From the NCBI RefSeq assembly GCF_019195395.1, contig NZ_CP078067.1, positions 2,594,402-2,658,401 on the forward strand: 64,000 nucleotides of DNA, in the 5' to 3' direction. A program made the translations under genes and the position numbers. This DNA comes from Kaistella faecalis. GTDB lineage: Bacteria; Bacteroidota; Bacteroidia; Flavobacteriales; Weeksellaceae. Under the pieces are notes generated by a model, which was given only the letters and a program-made list of their open reading frames with translations, ran no database searches and had not been told where the DNA came from. How positions within the stretch are numbered: position 1 is the first letter of the stretch; each line of letters opens with the position of its first letter. Shown here piece by piece: positions 1 to 8,967 of the stretch.

Positions 1-2
1 TG

Positions 3-668
3 CGCTATGTACTGCTGTCGGGTGCGTACCACTGGATGGTCTCAAAATTTGGCGGGACATTCCTGAAGCATCGCCTGCTTTACACGCCCCTGAATCACAG
101 CAAACAGATCAGAAGAGAGTTGGTGCTTTCCTCCTACAGCGCCCTGATTTTCGGAGTGGTGGGTATGGTGGTTCTGCTGATGTATCAACTCGGATTTACG
201 AAAATCTATACCGATCTTCACGATTATCCGATTTGGTATATTCCGGTGAGTGTGATCATCTATCTGCTTATTCACGATTTTTATTATTACTGGCTGCATA
301 AGTGGATGCACCTATCGCCTGTATTGCGCCGCTACCACATGGCTCATCACAAAAGCGTGCGAACAACGGCTTTCACTTCTTTTTCCTTTCATCCGGTGGA
401 ATCGGTTTTACAGGCGGTTATTTTGCCGCTTATTGTAATGATTTTACCCATGAGTCTGCTGGCGGTTTTTATCACTTTATTTTTAATGACGCTCTCGGCG
501 ATCATTAATCATGCGGGGTTGGAAGTTTATCCGCTGGGCAGAAAGGCAGGCTTTATCCGCAGGAATTTTATTGGCGCCACCCATCACGATCAGCATCACC
601 GAAACATGAAAAAGAATTTTGGACTGTATTTTACATTCTGGGACCGGTGGATGAAGACTGAAAAATAA
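3..668 (+). CDS. Sterol desaturase / fatty acid hydroxylase family membrane protein (5' end outside window)
   Basis: This is a di-iron membrane hydroxylase of the sterol desaturase superfamily, which would act on a lipid or carotenoid-like substrate in the inner membrane. The histidine clusters that bind the iron pair are visible: HDFYYYWLHKWMH, then RRYHMAHH, then GATHHDQHH near the C-terminus. Hydrophobic helices lie between them. The reading frame is open back to the window edge, so the ATG at position 36 is probably internal and the gene begins upstream. The substrate cannot be told from the sequence. It is followed by mnmE on the same strand after about 200 bases. Confidence 0.8.
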   Translation, partial: RYVLLSGAYHWMVSKFGGTFLKHRLLYTPLNHSKQIRRELVLSSYSALIFGVVGMVVLLMYQLGFTKIYTDLHDYPIWYIPVSVIIYLLIHDFYYYWLHKWMHLSPVLRRYHMAHHKSVRTTAFTSFSFHPVESVLQAVILPLIVMILPMSLLAVFITLFLMTLSAIINHAGLEVYPLGRKAGFIRRNFIGATHHDQHHRNMKKNFGLYFTFWDRWMKTEK

Positions 669-862
669 CAGTCCGTGGTGATTCGGGAATCTGTTACCGT
701 GTTTTAAACTTTTTAAGAGATCCTTTTTTTATTGTAGCCCCGATGGAAGCGGTATCCTTTTTATGTCGGCTCCTGGTGCTGCGTAAAAAGATAAAGCGGA
801 CAGCGGGACGGGTCGTGGAAGCACACCCAAATTCCATGCTCCCAAAAACAGGAATTATTCCG

Positions 863-870
863 TATTTTTG
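863..870 (+). promoter_or_regulatory. Possible Bacteroidota -7 box (TATTTTTG) directly before mnmE
   Basis: TATTTTTG fits the TAnnTTTG consensus and ends four bases before the chosen mnmE ATG at 875, which would give a nearly leaderless transcript. No clear -33 TTG is seen at the right distance, so this is tentative. Confidence 0.35.
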
Positions 871-874
871 CAGC

Positions 875-2257
875 ATGTACAACGACACCATCTGTGCTTT
901 AGCCACAGCCAACGGAATTGGAGCGCTCGGGATCATCCGCCTTTCGGGTGATGATGCGGTAGCCATTGTGAATAAAGTTTTCGAAGGCAAAAACCTCGAA
1001 AAAGCCAAATCGCACACCGTTCATTACGGATTCATTAAAGACGGAGCTGAAACCGTGGACGAAGTAATGATTTCGGTATTTCTGGCACCAAAGACTTTTA
1101 CCACTGAAAATTCTGTAGAAATTTCTTTCCACGGTTCACCGTATATCGGGAAGAAAATCCTGGAAGTGATGCTGAAAAACGGCGCAAGAATGGCCAAAGC
1201 AGGGGAATTTACGATGCGGGCATTCATGAACGGACGTATTGACCTTTCTCAGGCCGAATCTATTGCCGACCTTATCGCGTCTGAAAATGAAGCTTCGCGA
1301 AAAGTGGCGCTGAATCAGCTGAAAGGCGGTATTACCAACGAAATTTCAGTGCTCCGAACTGATCTCCTTAATTTTGTATCCCTCATTGAACTGGAACTGG
1401 ACTTTGCTGAGGAAGATGTGGAGTTTGCCGACAGAACGGCTTTAACAGCACTTCTCCGTAAAATTGAAGACAAATTAGACGCGCTGATCGAAAGTTTCCA
1501 GTACGGCAATGCGGTGAAGAATGGAGTAGCAGTAGCTATTCTCGGGAAACCGAACGCCGGGAAATCGACCCTGCTCAATGCGCTGCTGAAAGAAGACCGC
1601 GCCATTGTAAGCGATATCGCAGGAACCACGCGCGACACGATTGAAGAAGTGATCCATATCAAAGGCAATGCCTTCCGCCTCATCGATACTGCAGGTCTGC
1701 GCGAAACAACCGACGAAATTGAGAAAATAGGTGTGGAAAAAGCGAAGGAAAAATCAGACAAAGCCGATGTGCTGATCTATCTGATCGATGTGGCTTCCAA
1801 AGATATTACAGCGGATGTCGCAATTCTGAAAGAACTTTTACGCGAAGACCTGGAGACCATCATCTGCTTTACAAAGATTGATGAACATTCAGTTTTAGAA
1901 CATTCGCTCTTTGAAGATATTAAAACCCTGACAGGAATCGACCACCTCAAAACGCTGAATATTTCAGCCAAAGAAAACCAGAATCTTGATGAGCTCAAGA
2001 ATCTTCTCACCGCTTATGTAGACCAGCTGAAGACCGATGAAAATGTGGTGATCACCAACCAGCGGCATTACGAAGCCTTACAGAAATCCCTTTCGGCCGT
2101 AAAAGCCGTAGACGAAGCGGTGACCGCTAAAATTACCACTGAACTTCTGGCCTATGAACTGCGCAATGCGCTGGAATATCTGGGCGAAATTTCCGGAGAG
2201 TTTACCAACGACGAAGTATTGGGAAATATATTCTCGAAATTCTGTATCGGAAAATAA
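875..2257 (+). CDS. mnmE: tRNA modification GTPase MnmE (TrmE/ThdF)
   Basis: MnmE works with MnmG to put the carboxymethylaminomethyl group on wobble uridine 34 of some tRNAs. The N-terminal tetrahydrofolate-binding domain begins at MYNDTICALATANG. The central G domain has the P-loop GKPNAGKS, the switch segment IAGTTRDTIEE, the DTAGLRE motif and a TKID specificity motif. The protein ends in FCIGK, the conserved C-terminal motif with the functional cysteine. An upstream in-frame start at 743 is rejected because the extra residues do not look like MnmE. The last codons form the attachment site of the element that follows, so the present 3' end may have come from the element by recombination. 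Confidence 0.97.
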   Translation: MYNDTICALATANGIGALGIIRLSGDDAVAIVNKVFEGKNLEKAKSHTVHYGFIKDGAETVDEVMISVFLAPKTFTTENSVEISFHGSPYIGKKILEVMLKNGARMAKAGEFTMRAFMNGRIDLSQAESIADLIASENEASRKVALNQLKGGITNEISVLRTDLLNFVSLIELELDFAEEDVEFADRTALTALLRKIEDKLDALIESFQYGNAVKNGVAVAILGKPNAGKSTLLNALLKEDRAIVSDIAGTTRDTIEEVIHIKGNAFRLIDTAGLRETTDEIEKIGVEKAKEKSDKADVLIYLIDVASKDITADVAILKELLREDLETIICFTKIDEHSVLEHSLFEDIKTLTGIDHLKTLNISAKENQNLDELKNLLTAYVDQLKTDENVVITNQRHYEALQKSLSAVKAVDEAVTAKITTELLAYELRNALEYLGEISGEFTNDEVLGNIFSKFCIGK

Positions 2258-2258
2258 C
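2237..2258 (+). other. attL: left attachment site in the last codons of mnmE
   Basis: These 22 bases encode KFCIGK-stop plus one base. A second copy sits at 23599-23620 with 19 of 22 bases identical. The three differences (AAA/AAG, TTC/TTT, GGA/GGC) are all synonymous. The integrase gene begins 184 bases downstream. The same end of mnmE (thdF) is the known integration site of Salmonella genomic island 1, so use of this site by a tyrosine recombinase is plausible. Confidence 0.85.
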
Positions 2259-2327
2259 TACCCCTGCAATTCAGTGCAATCCTATTAAATATCAACACTT
2301 TATAAAAATTATCTTTCGTTTAGATAG

Positions 2328-2357
2328 TTGTTTTTTGTATCTTTTTTACTAAATTTG
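2328..2357 (+). promoter_or_regulatory. Promoter of the integrase gene
   Basis: A perfect -7 box TAAATTTG (2350-2357) has a TTG (2328-2330) 19 bases upstream, which is the spacing expected for a Bacteroidota primary sigma promoter. Transcription would start near 2363, just before the palindrome pair. Confidence 0.6.
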
Positions 2358-2367
2358 TTTCTATATT

Positions 2368-2400
2368 GTTGCTGTAGCAACAAAATATGTTGCTAGCAAC
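2368..2400. promoter_or_regulatory. Two tandem palindromes, likely operator or recombinase arm sites
   Basis: GTTGCTGTAGCAAC (2368-2381) and GTTGCTAGCAAC (2389-2400) are both perfect inverted repeats of the same GTTGCT half-site. They start 21 bases apart, so two helical turns. They lie at the predicted transcription start of the integrase gene and between it and attL. They could bind an excisionase-like HTH protein from this element or the integrase itself. Confidence 0.6.
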
Positions 2401-2441
2401 AGCAGCAGAAACACCATCCGAGCAAGTAAAAACACACAGAT

Positions 2442-3536
2442 ATGAAAGTCACGCTAAGAGAAAGAAACCAGGGGGGAAAGACAAGCCTCTATTTGGACTT
2501 CTACCATAAAGGTAAAAGAACCACAGAATACCTCAAGCTTTATCTGAATCCGAACGCTAAAACGAAGGAGGAAAAGGAAGTCAATAAAAAGACTTTACAG
2601 TTAGCGGAAACCGTAAGGGCGCAAAGACAGATAGAGATCCAGAACGGAGTTTATGGCTTTAAGGATCAGGAGAAGATGAAGGGAAGTCTGCTTTCCTATA
2701 TTGAAGGACTTACGGAAAAACGTGCTGACAGTTCAGGGAACCATGGAAACTGGAAAAGCATGCTGAAGCATCTAAGAGCTTTTGCTAAGGATGATTTGTT
2801 GTTTTCTGATCTTGATCGCAAACTGGTGGAAGATTTCCGCGACTACCTGGCAACAGTGGAAACAAAGTCTGAAGGCGTGAAGCTTTCCCAAAACTCAAAA
2901 TACTCTTATTTCAATAAATTTAGGGCAGCACTCAAGCAGGCTGTCAAAGATGGAATACTCATGAGTAACCCTGCTGACACGGTGAGTGGTTTCAAACAGG
3001 ACGAACCTCAACGCGAATACCTGTCTCTGGAAGAATTGCAGCAGGCAGCAAAAGCGGAGTGTGAGATTCCCATGATGAAAACAGCATTTATCTTTTCTGC
3101 ATTGACCGGCTTACGGTGGTCAGACATCAATAAATTACTGTGGTCCGAAGTTCAGCATTCAAAAGATATGGGGTACCACATCCGGTTTCGCCAGCAGAAG
3201 ACCAAAGGAGCCGAAACACTGCCAATCTCAGAGCAGGCTTACGGTTTGTTGGGTGAGCGGGATAAACCCGAAGAGCGAGTCTTTAAAGGACTTAAATACT
3301 CCGCCTGGCATAACCTTAAACTTCAGCAGTGGATGATGAAAGCAGGAATCTCCAAGACCATTACTTTTCACTGCGCACGGCACACCTATGCAACGCTGCA
3401 GCTTTCAGCCGGAACCGACATTTACACGGTTTCAAAACTCCTGGGACACCGGGAACTGAAAACCACCCAGATTTACGCAAAAGTAATAGACTCCAAGAAG
3501 AAGGAGGCAGCGAACAAAATAATTCTTGACCTATGA
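2442..3536 (+). CDS. Tyrosine recombinase (site-specific integrase)
   Basis: This 364-residue phage-type integrase would catalyse integration and excision of the element at the mnmE site. The N-terminal part is a typical Bacteroidota arm-binding domain (residues 1-60), followed by a SAM-like core-binding domain (about 85-185). In the catalytic domain the conserved residues are visible: Arg in TGLRWSD, HCARHTYATLQ, the GH of LLGHRELKTTQ, and the nucleophile Tyr in TQIYAKV. The ATG at 2442 is the natural start. The gene overlaps the next gene by four bases. It faces away from attL, as integrases at the end of an element often do. Confidence 0.95.
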   Translation: MKVTLRERNQGGKTSLYLDFYHKGKRTTEYLKLYLNPNAKTKEEKEVNKKTLQLAETVRAQRQIEIQNGVYGFKDQEKMKGSLLSYIEGLTEKRADSSGNHGNWKSMLKHLRAFAKDDLLFSDLDRKLVEDFRDYLATVETKSEGVKLSQNSKYSYFNKFRAALKQAVKDGILMSNPADTVSGFKQDEPQREYLSLEELQQAAKAECEIPMMKTAFIFSALTGLRWSDINKLLWSEVQHSKDMGYHIRFRQQKTKGAETLPISEQAYGLLGERDKPEERVFKGLKYSAWHNLKLQQWMMKAGISKTITFHCARHTYATLQLSAGTDIYTVSKLLGHRELKTTQIYAKVIDSKKKEAANKIILDL

Positions 3537-4549
3537 TGAACGGTACACCAATCCTGGACGAAATTCTGTACCGTGATCTCAGACCGTGGTTAGAAGAGAA
3601 TGAATCCGATGAAAAATATTTCGCGCTGAATGCCAAATTAAAGGAGGTGGTTCCATCTTTTCATTTGCGTTATTCTATTGATTTTCCTAGGCCTTATAAC
3701 AACAAGACCAAATACTACTATAAACTTATTTCGAATGCCGCGTCAACCTATTCGGCTGAGATTATTGCACACATCCACGGTGATGAAGATGAAAGTGTTA
3801 TTCTTTATCTGCTGAATAGCATACTGGAGAAAAAACTCAAAAACAGCATCCGTGATCTGGCCCGGATAATTAAGGATAAAGATTTTTCTATGACCTATCT
3901 CGGCAAAAATTACATCCCGGCACCGGAAGAGGTCAATCATAAATCAGATACCTATATTATGCAGCTGCTGAAACTCGCGTACATGAAGGTATTTCTGGAA
4001 GTGCAGGAAGAATTCAGACAATACCGCGATGATATTCTGATTCCCGCGGATTTCTATTCCCAGTTGCTGGATGAGCCAATTCCCGACCATATTCCAATTT
4101 CTACACTTCTGACCATTGAAGTTGATCCGCAGTCAAAAGTAATAGTAAAAAGCACTCAGCCTGAAATTAGAACTCCAGCAAAATCATTCCTGTATAAAAA
4201 ATTAGCTACTGAAGGAGACAATTTGGATAATTTATGGGATAACCTCATCAAAAATGGATTTATAGCTGAAAATACTTCTAAAGTAAATTTTAAAAGAGCC
4301 TTCAGCGGAAAAACGGTAACTACCCCAATAGTGTGGATTGGCCTGCCGAGTGAGTTATCATACTTCATTAAATTGATTCATAATGAACACCAACTGGTGG
4401 AGGATCTGAAACAGAAACAGTGGAAAGTTGTTCCCTTATGTTTTGTTGATAAGGAAAACAATTCCGATGCTTACAGGAACATTAGAAAACTCCAGCGTCC
4501 TGAAACAAAAGGAGATTTACTCGACAGGGCGGTGGAACTCTTGTTTTAG
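3533..4549 (+). CDS. Conserved protein of unknown function next to integrase
   Basis: A 338-residue soluble protein with no signal peptide or membrane segment. Its start overlaps the integrase stop codon (ATGATG at 3533), so the two are probably translated together. The sequence is rich in charged residues, with a central helical part and a C-terminal segment that could fold like a small helical DNA-binding or adaptor domain, but no catalytic motif can be seen. The tight coupling suggests a role in element mobility or its control. I do not recognise the family with certainty. The 229 bases after it hold only short CACTTGC-type repeats (4636-4660). Confidence 0.8.
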   Translation: MMNGTPILDEILYRDLRPWLEENESDEKYFALNAKLKEVVPSFHLRYSIDFPRPYNNKTKYYYKLISNAASTYSAEIIAHIHGDEDESVILYLLNSILEKKLKNSIRDLARIIKDKDFSMTYLGKNYIPAPEEVNHKSDTYIMQLLKLAYMKVFLEVQEEFRQYRDDILIPADFYSQLLDEPIPDHIPISTLLTIEVDPQSKVIVKSTQPEIRTPAKSFLYKKLATEGDNLDNLWDNLIKNGFIAENTSKVNFKRAFSGKTVTTPIVWIGLPSELSYFIKLIHNEHQLVEDLKQKQWKVVPLCFVDKENNSDAYRNIRKLQRPETKGDLLDRAVELLF

Positions 4550-4778
4550 CCGCTTTCCACTTTCCACCTTGGTTTTATTTTCTTTTTATTTTCCTCTGAA
4601 GACCCTTCAGGGGATTTTTATTTGCTTTTGTTCCGCACTCGCCACTTGCCACTTGCCACTCCACCAGGTGTTTTGTCCCGGTAAACCGCTCATTCACGCT
4701 CTAATTTTACTCCAGTAATCAACAAATGATTATGACTTTCGGCCGGAGGTCCTTTGTTAATTTTTAATACAGAAACAA

Positions 4779-5078
4779 ATGGATTTAATATTAGAACGCC
4801 TGGATGAGATTCAGAAAATGATAGAATCACAGGGCCTATATACAAGAGAAGTATTGAACTTCAACGAGACGTGCAAATACCTGGAACTTTCCCAGTCGCA
4901 CCTCTATAAACTTACAAGCAATGGAACCATTCCATTCTACAAGCCAAACGGAAAGAAAATCTATTTCCGCAGAGCCGAACTCGATACCTGGTTGCTGCGC
5001 AACCGTACCGATTCCCAGGCAGAGATTGATCAGAGAGCAGCAGATTACATCATTAAAAAAGGAAGAATAAAGCTATGA
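4779..5078 (+). CDS. Excisionase-like helix-turn-helix protein
   Basis: A 99-residue protein of the MerR/excisionase HTH_17 type common in Bacteroidota mobile elements. After a short N-terminal helix come the recognition features LNFNETCKYLELSQSHLYKL, then GTIPFYKPNGKKIYFRRAELD, which is the usual wing of this fold. It probably binds near the element end and favours excision, or regulates the element. It overlaps the next gene by four bases (ATGA type), and that next gene encodes a second, divergent HTH of the same kind. Confidence 0.85.
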   Translation: MDLILERLDEIQKMIESQGLYTREVLNFNETCKYLELSQSHLYKLTSNGTIPFYKPNGKKIYFRRAELDTWLLRNRTDSQAEIDQRAADYIIKKGRIKL

Positions 5079-5356
5079 ATACTCAATTGGACCAGATAGC
5101 AGCAATGACACAAGATGTCAGAGAGATTAAAGCAGCATTGAACTTCATGATGAAATCTTCATTGAATCAGCTGAAGGAGGAATGGATAGACGGGCAGGTG
5201 GTGATGCAGACCTTGCATATAAGTGTTCGCACCCTGCAGTCCCTTCGTGATAACGGAACCCTGCCTTTCAGCAGGATCAACGGGAAGTTTTACTATAAAG
5301 TTTCCGACATCGAAGAGATGCTGGAAACAAATTACTCCAGAAACAAAAGAAAATAA
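5075..5356 (+). CDS. Second excisionase-like helix-turn-helix protein
   Basis: A 93-residue protein with an N-terminal amphipathic helix and a C-terminal HTH_17 domain: VVMQTLHISVRTLQSLRDNG, then LPFSRINGKFYYKVSDIEEML. It is translationally coupled to the HTH protein before it (four-base overlap). The pair probably acts as a heterodimer or as successive regulators at the element's operators; the palindromes at 2368-2400 are a candidate target. No enzyme motif is present. Confidence 0.85.
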   Translation: MNTQLDQIAAMTQDVREIKAALNFMMKSSLNQLKEEWIDGQVVMQTLHISVRTLQSLRDNGTLPFSRINGKFYYKVSDIEEMLETNYSRNKRK

Positions 5357-5357
5357 C

Positions 5358-6320
5358 ATGCAGCCTACACAGAAAGCAATATTAGATAAGACACACTATG
5401 GTCTCAATATCTACGCTTATGTTTTGCGCAGTTATTATCCGGGCGACACGGTCCTTTCCCTTTCGGGAAGGGACTGCAAACCCACAAAAAATCCATTTAA
5501 TGACGATAGGGAAACCTTGGTCATTAAAGTGGTGGATGGATGCGCACAGCATACAGATTCCGAAAATGCGGTTCCTCCTGGTGATGTTTTCGATTTTGCC
5601 GGATGGTACTTCAAACTCAGCGGTCAGGAATTGTTGGATAAAATTAACAGGGAAATGAACCTGCGGCTGGATGAAGAGAAATCCTTCTACAAAAATAAAA
5701 AGAAGGTTGATGTTGCTCAGATAGTTGAGATTCCGGAAGTGGTTTCTCCCACGATCAGTTATTTCAGAAATCCCGTGAAAAATACAGTTCCGTTAAAGGA
5801 TATCTCACTACTTGAAGTCTATAATAAAATCAGAAGTGTTGAATTCAAACCTCAGACTGAATTTTTACGGGCCCTTGGTGACAGGGAAGAAGCACGGAAA
5901 TACAAAGCAGAAAACTTCCATTATGTAACCTTTTCAGGAGCATTTTCCAGAAGAAGCAATACAGATCTGAAGCAGCATTCGGGTTTGCTCTGTATAGATT
6001 TCGATCATCTGGAAAGTCTGGAAGAATTCAGAAAGAAATTGTTGGAGGATGAATACTTCGATACAGAACTGCTTTTCATTTCTCCTTCCGGTGATGGTCT
6101 GAAATGGATCATTGCGATAGACCTGCAGAAGGCAACGCATCAGGAATGGTTCCGGGCACTCTCCAATTACTTAAAGAAAACCTATGGAGTAGAAACAGAC
6201 CAATCCGGTAAGGATGTTTCTCGCGCATGTTTCCTTCCACACGACAGTGGGGCATACATCAATCCCAAATACTTAAACCACCGGATAAAAAATAGTGAAA
6301 GCATTGAATCCGGTAATTAA
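5358..6320 (+). CDS. BT4734/VirE N-terminal type protein, primase-like
   Basis: A 320-residue protein. The start at 5358 lies one base after the stop of the previous gene; an upstream in-frame start at 5223 is rejected because it overlaps that gene in a non-homologous frame. The N-terminal 130 residues contain GDTVLSLSGRDCKPTKNPF and PGDVFDFAGWYF, a zinc-ribbon-less primase-like start. The C-terminal half is the BT4734 family: FSGAFSRRSNTDLKQHSGLL, then CIDFDHL, LLFISPSGDGLKWI and DVSRACFLPHD, which carry acidic residues suited to metal binding. Such proteins travel with DUF3987 proteins in mobile elements and are thought to help replicate them. Confidence 0.85.
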   Translation: MQPTQKAILDKTHYGLNIYAYVLRSYYPGDTVLSLSGRDCKPTKNPFNDDRETLVIKVVDGCAQHTDSENAVPPGDVFDFAGWYFKLSGQELLDKINREMNLRLDEEKSFYKNKKKVDVAQIVEIPEVVSPTISYFRNPVKNTVPLKDISLLEVYNKIRSVEFKPQTEFLRALGDREEARKYKAENFHYVTFSGAFSRRSNTDLKQHSGLLCIDFDHLESLEEFRKKLLEDEYFDTELLFISPSGDGLKWIIAIDLQKATHQEWFRALSNYLKKTYGVETDQSGKDVSRACFLPHDSGAYINPKYLNHRIKNSESIESGN

Positions 6321-6330
6321 ATGACAAGAC

Positions 6331-8154
6331 ATGAAACAGACAAAGAATATATTTAATCCAAAGGAATGGCTGAACAGTGACATTCCTGAACAGCAGACGA
6401 CAATACATCAGCAATCCAAAACAGGATCAAAATTTGATGAGGTGGAGGAGTTGGTAAAAATGATTGAAGACAAAAGAACAGATCTCACTTCCACTTATGA
6501 GGACTGGCGGAACATCGGTTTTGCCCTGGCTGAAGAATTTGGCGAGAATGGCAGGGATTTCTTCCTTCGCCTGGGCAGGTTCCATCCAAAATACAACGAA
6601 AGCGAAGCAAATAAACAGTTCAGCAGTTGCCTAAAATCGGGCGGAAGTGGCGTTTCACTGAAATCCCTTTTCTTTAGGGCAAAGAATGCCGGTATCAATA
6701 TTTCCCTGAACAGAGTGGTTAAAGATTCCGCTAATGACCATAGCAGGAAAAATGGCGACATGAGCGGGGAGTTTACCGATGAGGTTGCAAAGTCCCTTCC
6801 GGTGCAGCTTCCAACTTTCCCCGAATCCTTGTTTCCGCAGCTTCCTGAATTCCTTAAAAAAGTGGTCGCGGTTTCCGCTTCAGATGAGGAACGGGATATA
6901 CTACTGCTCGGCAGCATTACGGCAATAAGTGGATGCCTTCCGAAACTTTTCGGAATATACGACGGCAGGAAAGTACACCCCAATCTTTTCCTCTTTATCA
7001 CCGCCCAGGCTTCAGCCGGAAAAGGTCGGCTCATTCACTGCAGGCAGTTGGTGAATCTAATCCATAAAGAATTACGGGATCAGGCAAAAATACTGAAGCA
7101 ACGGTATGAAGTGGAAATGGCGCAGTACAATGCGGAGAAAGGAAAGAACGAGAATGCGGAGAAACCGGCAAAACCACCTGAAAGAATGCTCTTCATTCCG
7201 GCAAACAATTCCTCTACCGGTGCCTACCAGTTATTGGGAGATAGCGATGGAAGGGGGATCATATTTGAAACCGAAGGCGATACACTTGCTCAGGCCTTCA
7301 AAAGCGATTATGGCAATTACAGCGATGGATTCCGCAAGGCGTTTCACCACGAGACCATTTCCTATTACCGCCGCACAGACCGCGAGTATGTGGATATCGA
7401 TAATCCATGTTTGTCCACAGTCTTGTCGGGAACGCCCCAGCAGATCGCGGCCCTGATTCCCAGTGCGGAAAATGGGTTGTTCTCCAGGTTTATGTTTTAT
7501 TCGATGAATGTGCGCCCGGTCTGGAAGAATGTTTTTGAATCTGCTACCGACAATGGTTTGGAAGCTTACTTTGATGATTTGGGATTCGATTTCTACAACT
7601 TGTATGGAATGCTGCTGAAACAGCCGGAAATACAATTTACTTTAACCACAGAGCAACAGATCAGATTCAATCACGAGTTCACCGAAATACAGAAAATGTA
7701 CACCAGTCTGAAGGGTTTGGATTACATGGCATCCGTGCGCAGGTTAGGTCTCATAGCCTTCAGGATCTGCATGATACTTTCCGTATTGCGGATTATGGAA
7801 ACCGGTGAGGTGCAGGAAAAGATGATATGCGGGGAAAAGGATTTCAACACAGCTTTGGCGTTGATAAAAGTGCTGGTAAAACATTCCGCGAAGGTATTCA
7901 GTGACCTACCTCAGGAAACAAAAGCACCGAAGCGCATGAACCGGAAGGAAAGGTTCCTGGGTGACTTGCCCCGCAACTTCAGCAGACAGAAATATCTCGA
8001 AGTGGCAGCGCAGCATGGAATTCCCGGCAAAACCGCGGAAGGCTATATTGCTACATTTAAGAAAGACGGTTTACTTCATCACGAGGGGCAGGATGATTAT
8101 ATAAATCTGACAGTTGAGGAAGTCAAGGAAAGCGAGGAAACTGGGGACGGTTAA
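6331..8154 (+). CDS. PriCT2-DUF3987 primase/helicase-like replication protein
   Basis: A 607-residue protein. Residues about 35-125 match the primase C-terminal 2 domain (EDWRNIGFALAEEFGENG, then FHPKYNESEANKQF). The rest is a DUF3987 domain starting at LPTFPESLFPQLPEFLKKVV, with a P-loop-like segment TAQASAGKGRL (residues about 225-235). A lysine- and glutamate-rich stretch after it interrupts the domain, and the C-terminus is a winged-helix-like segment. It follows the BT4734-type gene by ten bases, and together they form the probable replication module. Direct enzymatic activity is inferred from the family, not shown here. Confidence 0.85.
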   Translation: MKQTKNIFNPKEWLNSDIPEQQTTIHQQSKTGSKFDEVEELVKMIEDKRTDLTSTYEDWRNIGFALAEEFGENGRDFFLRLGRFHPKYNESEANKQFSSCLKSGGSGVSLKSLFFRAKNAGINISLNRVVKDSANDHSRKNGDMSGEFTDEVAKSLPVQLPTFPESLFPQLPEFLKKVVAVSASDEERDILLLGSITAISGCLPKLFGIYDGRKVHPNLFLFITAQASAGKGRLIHCRQLVNLIHKELRDQAKILKQRYEVEMAQYNAEKGKNENAEKPAKPPERMLFIPANNSSTGAYQLLGDSDGRGIIFETEGDTLAQAFKSDYGNYSDGFRKAFHHETISYYRRTDREYVDIDNPCLSTVLSGTPQQIAALIPSAENGLFSRFMFYSMNVRPVWKNVFESATDNGLEAYFDDLGFDFYNLYGMLLKQPEIQFTLTTEQQIRFNHEFTEIQKMYTSLKGLDYMASVRRLGLIAFRICMILSVLRIMETGEVQEKMICGEKDFNTALALIKVLVKHSAKVFSDLPQETKAPKRMNRKERFLGDLPRNFSRQKYLEVAAQHGIPGKTAEGYIATFKKDGLLHHEGQDDYINLTVEEVKESEETGDG

Positions 8155-8284
8155 TTCTCAGTTTCCTTTAAATCCTTAACTCCTTAAGCTAAAAAATATT
8201 CGTATAAAATCCTGAATTACTTTGTTCACTATAATGAACATACCGATATTTAATGTATATTTACGCTTATTAAAATTTAGCGTT

Positions 8285-8686
8285 ATGTTACCTAAAAAAG
8301 AAGGTCAGATCGTGAGATTCCATACTCCGCTGGCAGATGAAGACCCGGATCAGATTTATGTGGTGTTGGAATTAAAGGAAGATCGAGAGAGGTCCAGGGC
8401 AGATATTCAGGCTCTGGGAACCGGATGGGAATTTCCTCCTATTAGTACCGTACTGCTTTCAGATCTGGAAGTCGTGGAAGTCGGAACTTCGGATTTGATT
8501 GGTCATCAGGTGACCATCAATAAACCGGATTACTCACAGATAGAAGGCAATGTAGTTAGTGTAAGCGAACAGAAGATTGATTTGGATCTTTCAAAAGGGG
8601 TTAAGGGTGTAGAAACCAATGTCTGGCTAACTGTACTGGATAAAAATGGGGTAGAACACCGGGGGACACTGTATGTTACTCCTTAG
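8285..8686 (+). CDS. Small conserved mobile-element protein, function unknown
   Basis: A 133-residue acidic protein starting MLPKKEGQIVRFHTP. I chose the ATG at 8285 because the 21 upstream residues (from 8222) look like an untranslated leader. It is probably all beta: two similar halves, each with hydrophobic strands around IYVVLELK and NVWLTVLDKNG. It has no signal peptide. It sits in the accessory part of the element before the methyltransferase and may belong to the element's own regulatory or replication set. I do not recognise a function. Confidence 0.7.
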   Translation: MLPKKEGQIVRFHTPLADEDPDQIYVVLELKEDRERSRADIQALGTGWEFPPISTVLLSDLEVVEVGTSDLIGHQVTINKPDYSQIEGNVVSVSEQKIDLDLSKGVKGVETNVWLTVLDKNGVEHRGTLYVTP

Positions 8687-8721
8687 TTTCTGCATGAATA
8701 CAAACTTTAAATGAGGCAGTC

Positions 8722-8964
8722 ATGAATACATATCTAACTGAAAAAGAAAAACTGAACCATCCTTACTACAGGATCATGGACCTGAAGGGTGAGGAATTAT
8801 ACGAAAAGCTCAATTCATGGTCCAGACTTGAACTGATAGACTGGCTGTGCTGGAACGACCGCAATGGGGTATATACCGATGAGGATTCCTTACGGGAATT
8901 TGGTAATGTACTGACAAAGGAGCGGGCAATTGAGATTATTACAGAAATGATTACGGAAAATTAG
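8722..8964 (+). CDS. Small helical protein of mobile elements, function unknown
   Basis: An 80-residue acidic helical protein. The central part, LNSWSRLELIDWLCWNDRNG, followed by VYTDEDSLREFGNVLTKERA, is typical of a small family that recurs in Bacteroidota integrated elements and phages. It ends three bases before the methyltransferase gene and so probably shares its transcript. No catalytic residue pattern is visible. An anti-restriction or regulatory role would fit the position but is speculation. Confidence 0.7.
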   Translation: MNTYLTEKEKLNHPYYRIMDLKGEELYEKLNSWSRLELIDWLCWNDRNGVYTDEDSLREFGNVLTKERAIEIITEMITEN

Positions 8965-8967
8965 AAA

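Noticed and set aside
4428..4718. A rightward frame of 96 codons overlapping the end of the unknown integrase-neighbour gene
   Set aside because: It is a shadow of the real frame and runs into a low-complexity spacer.
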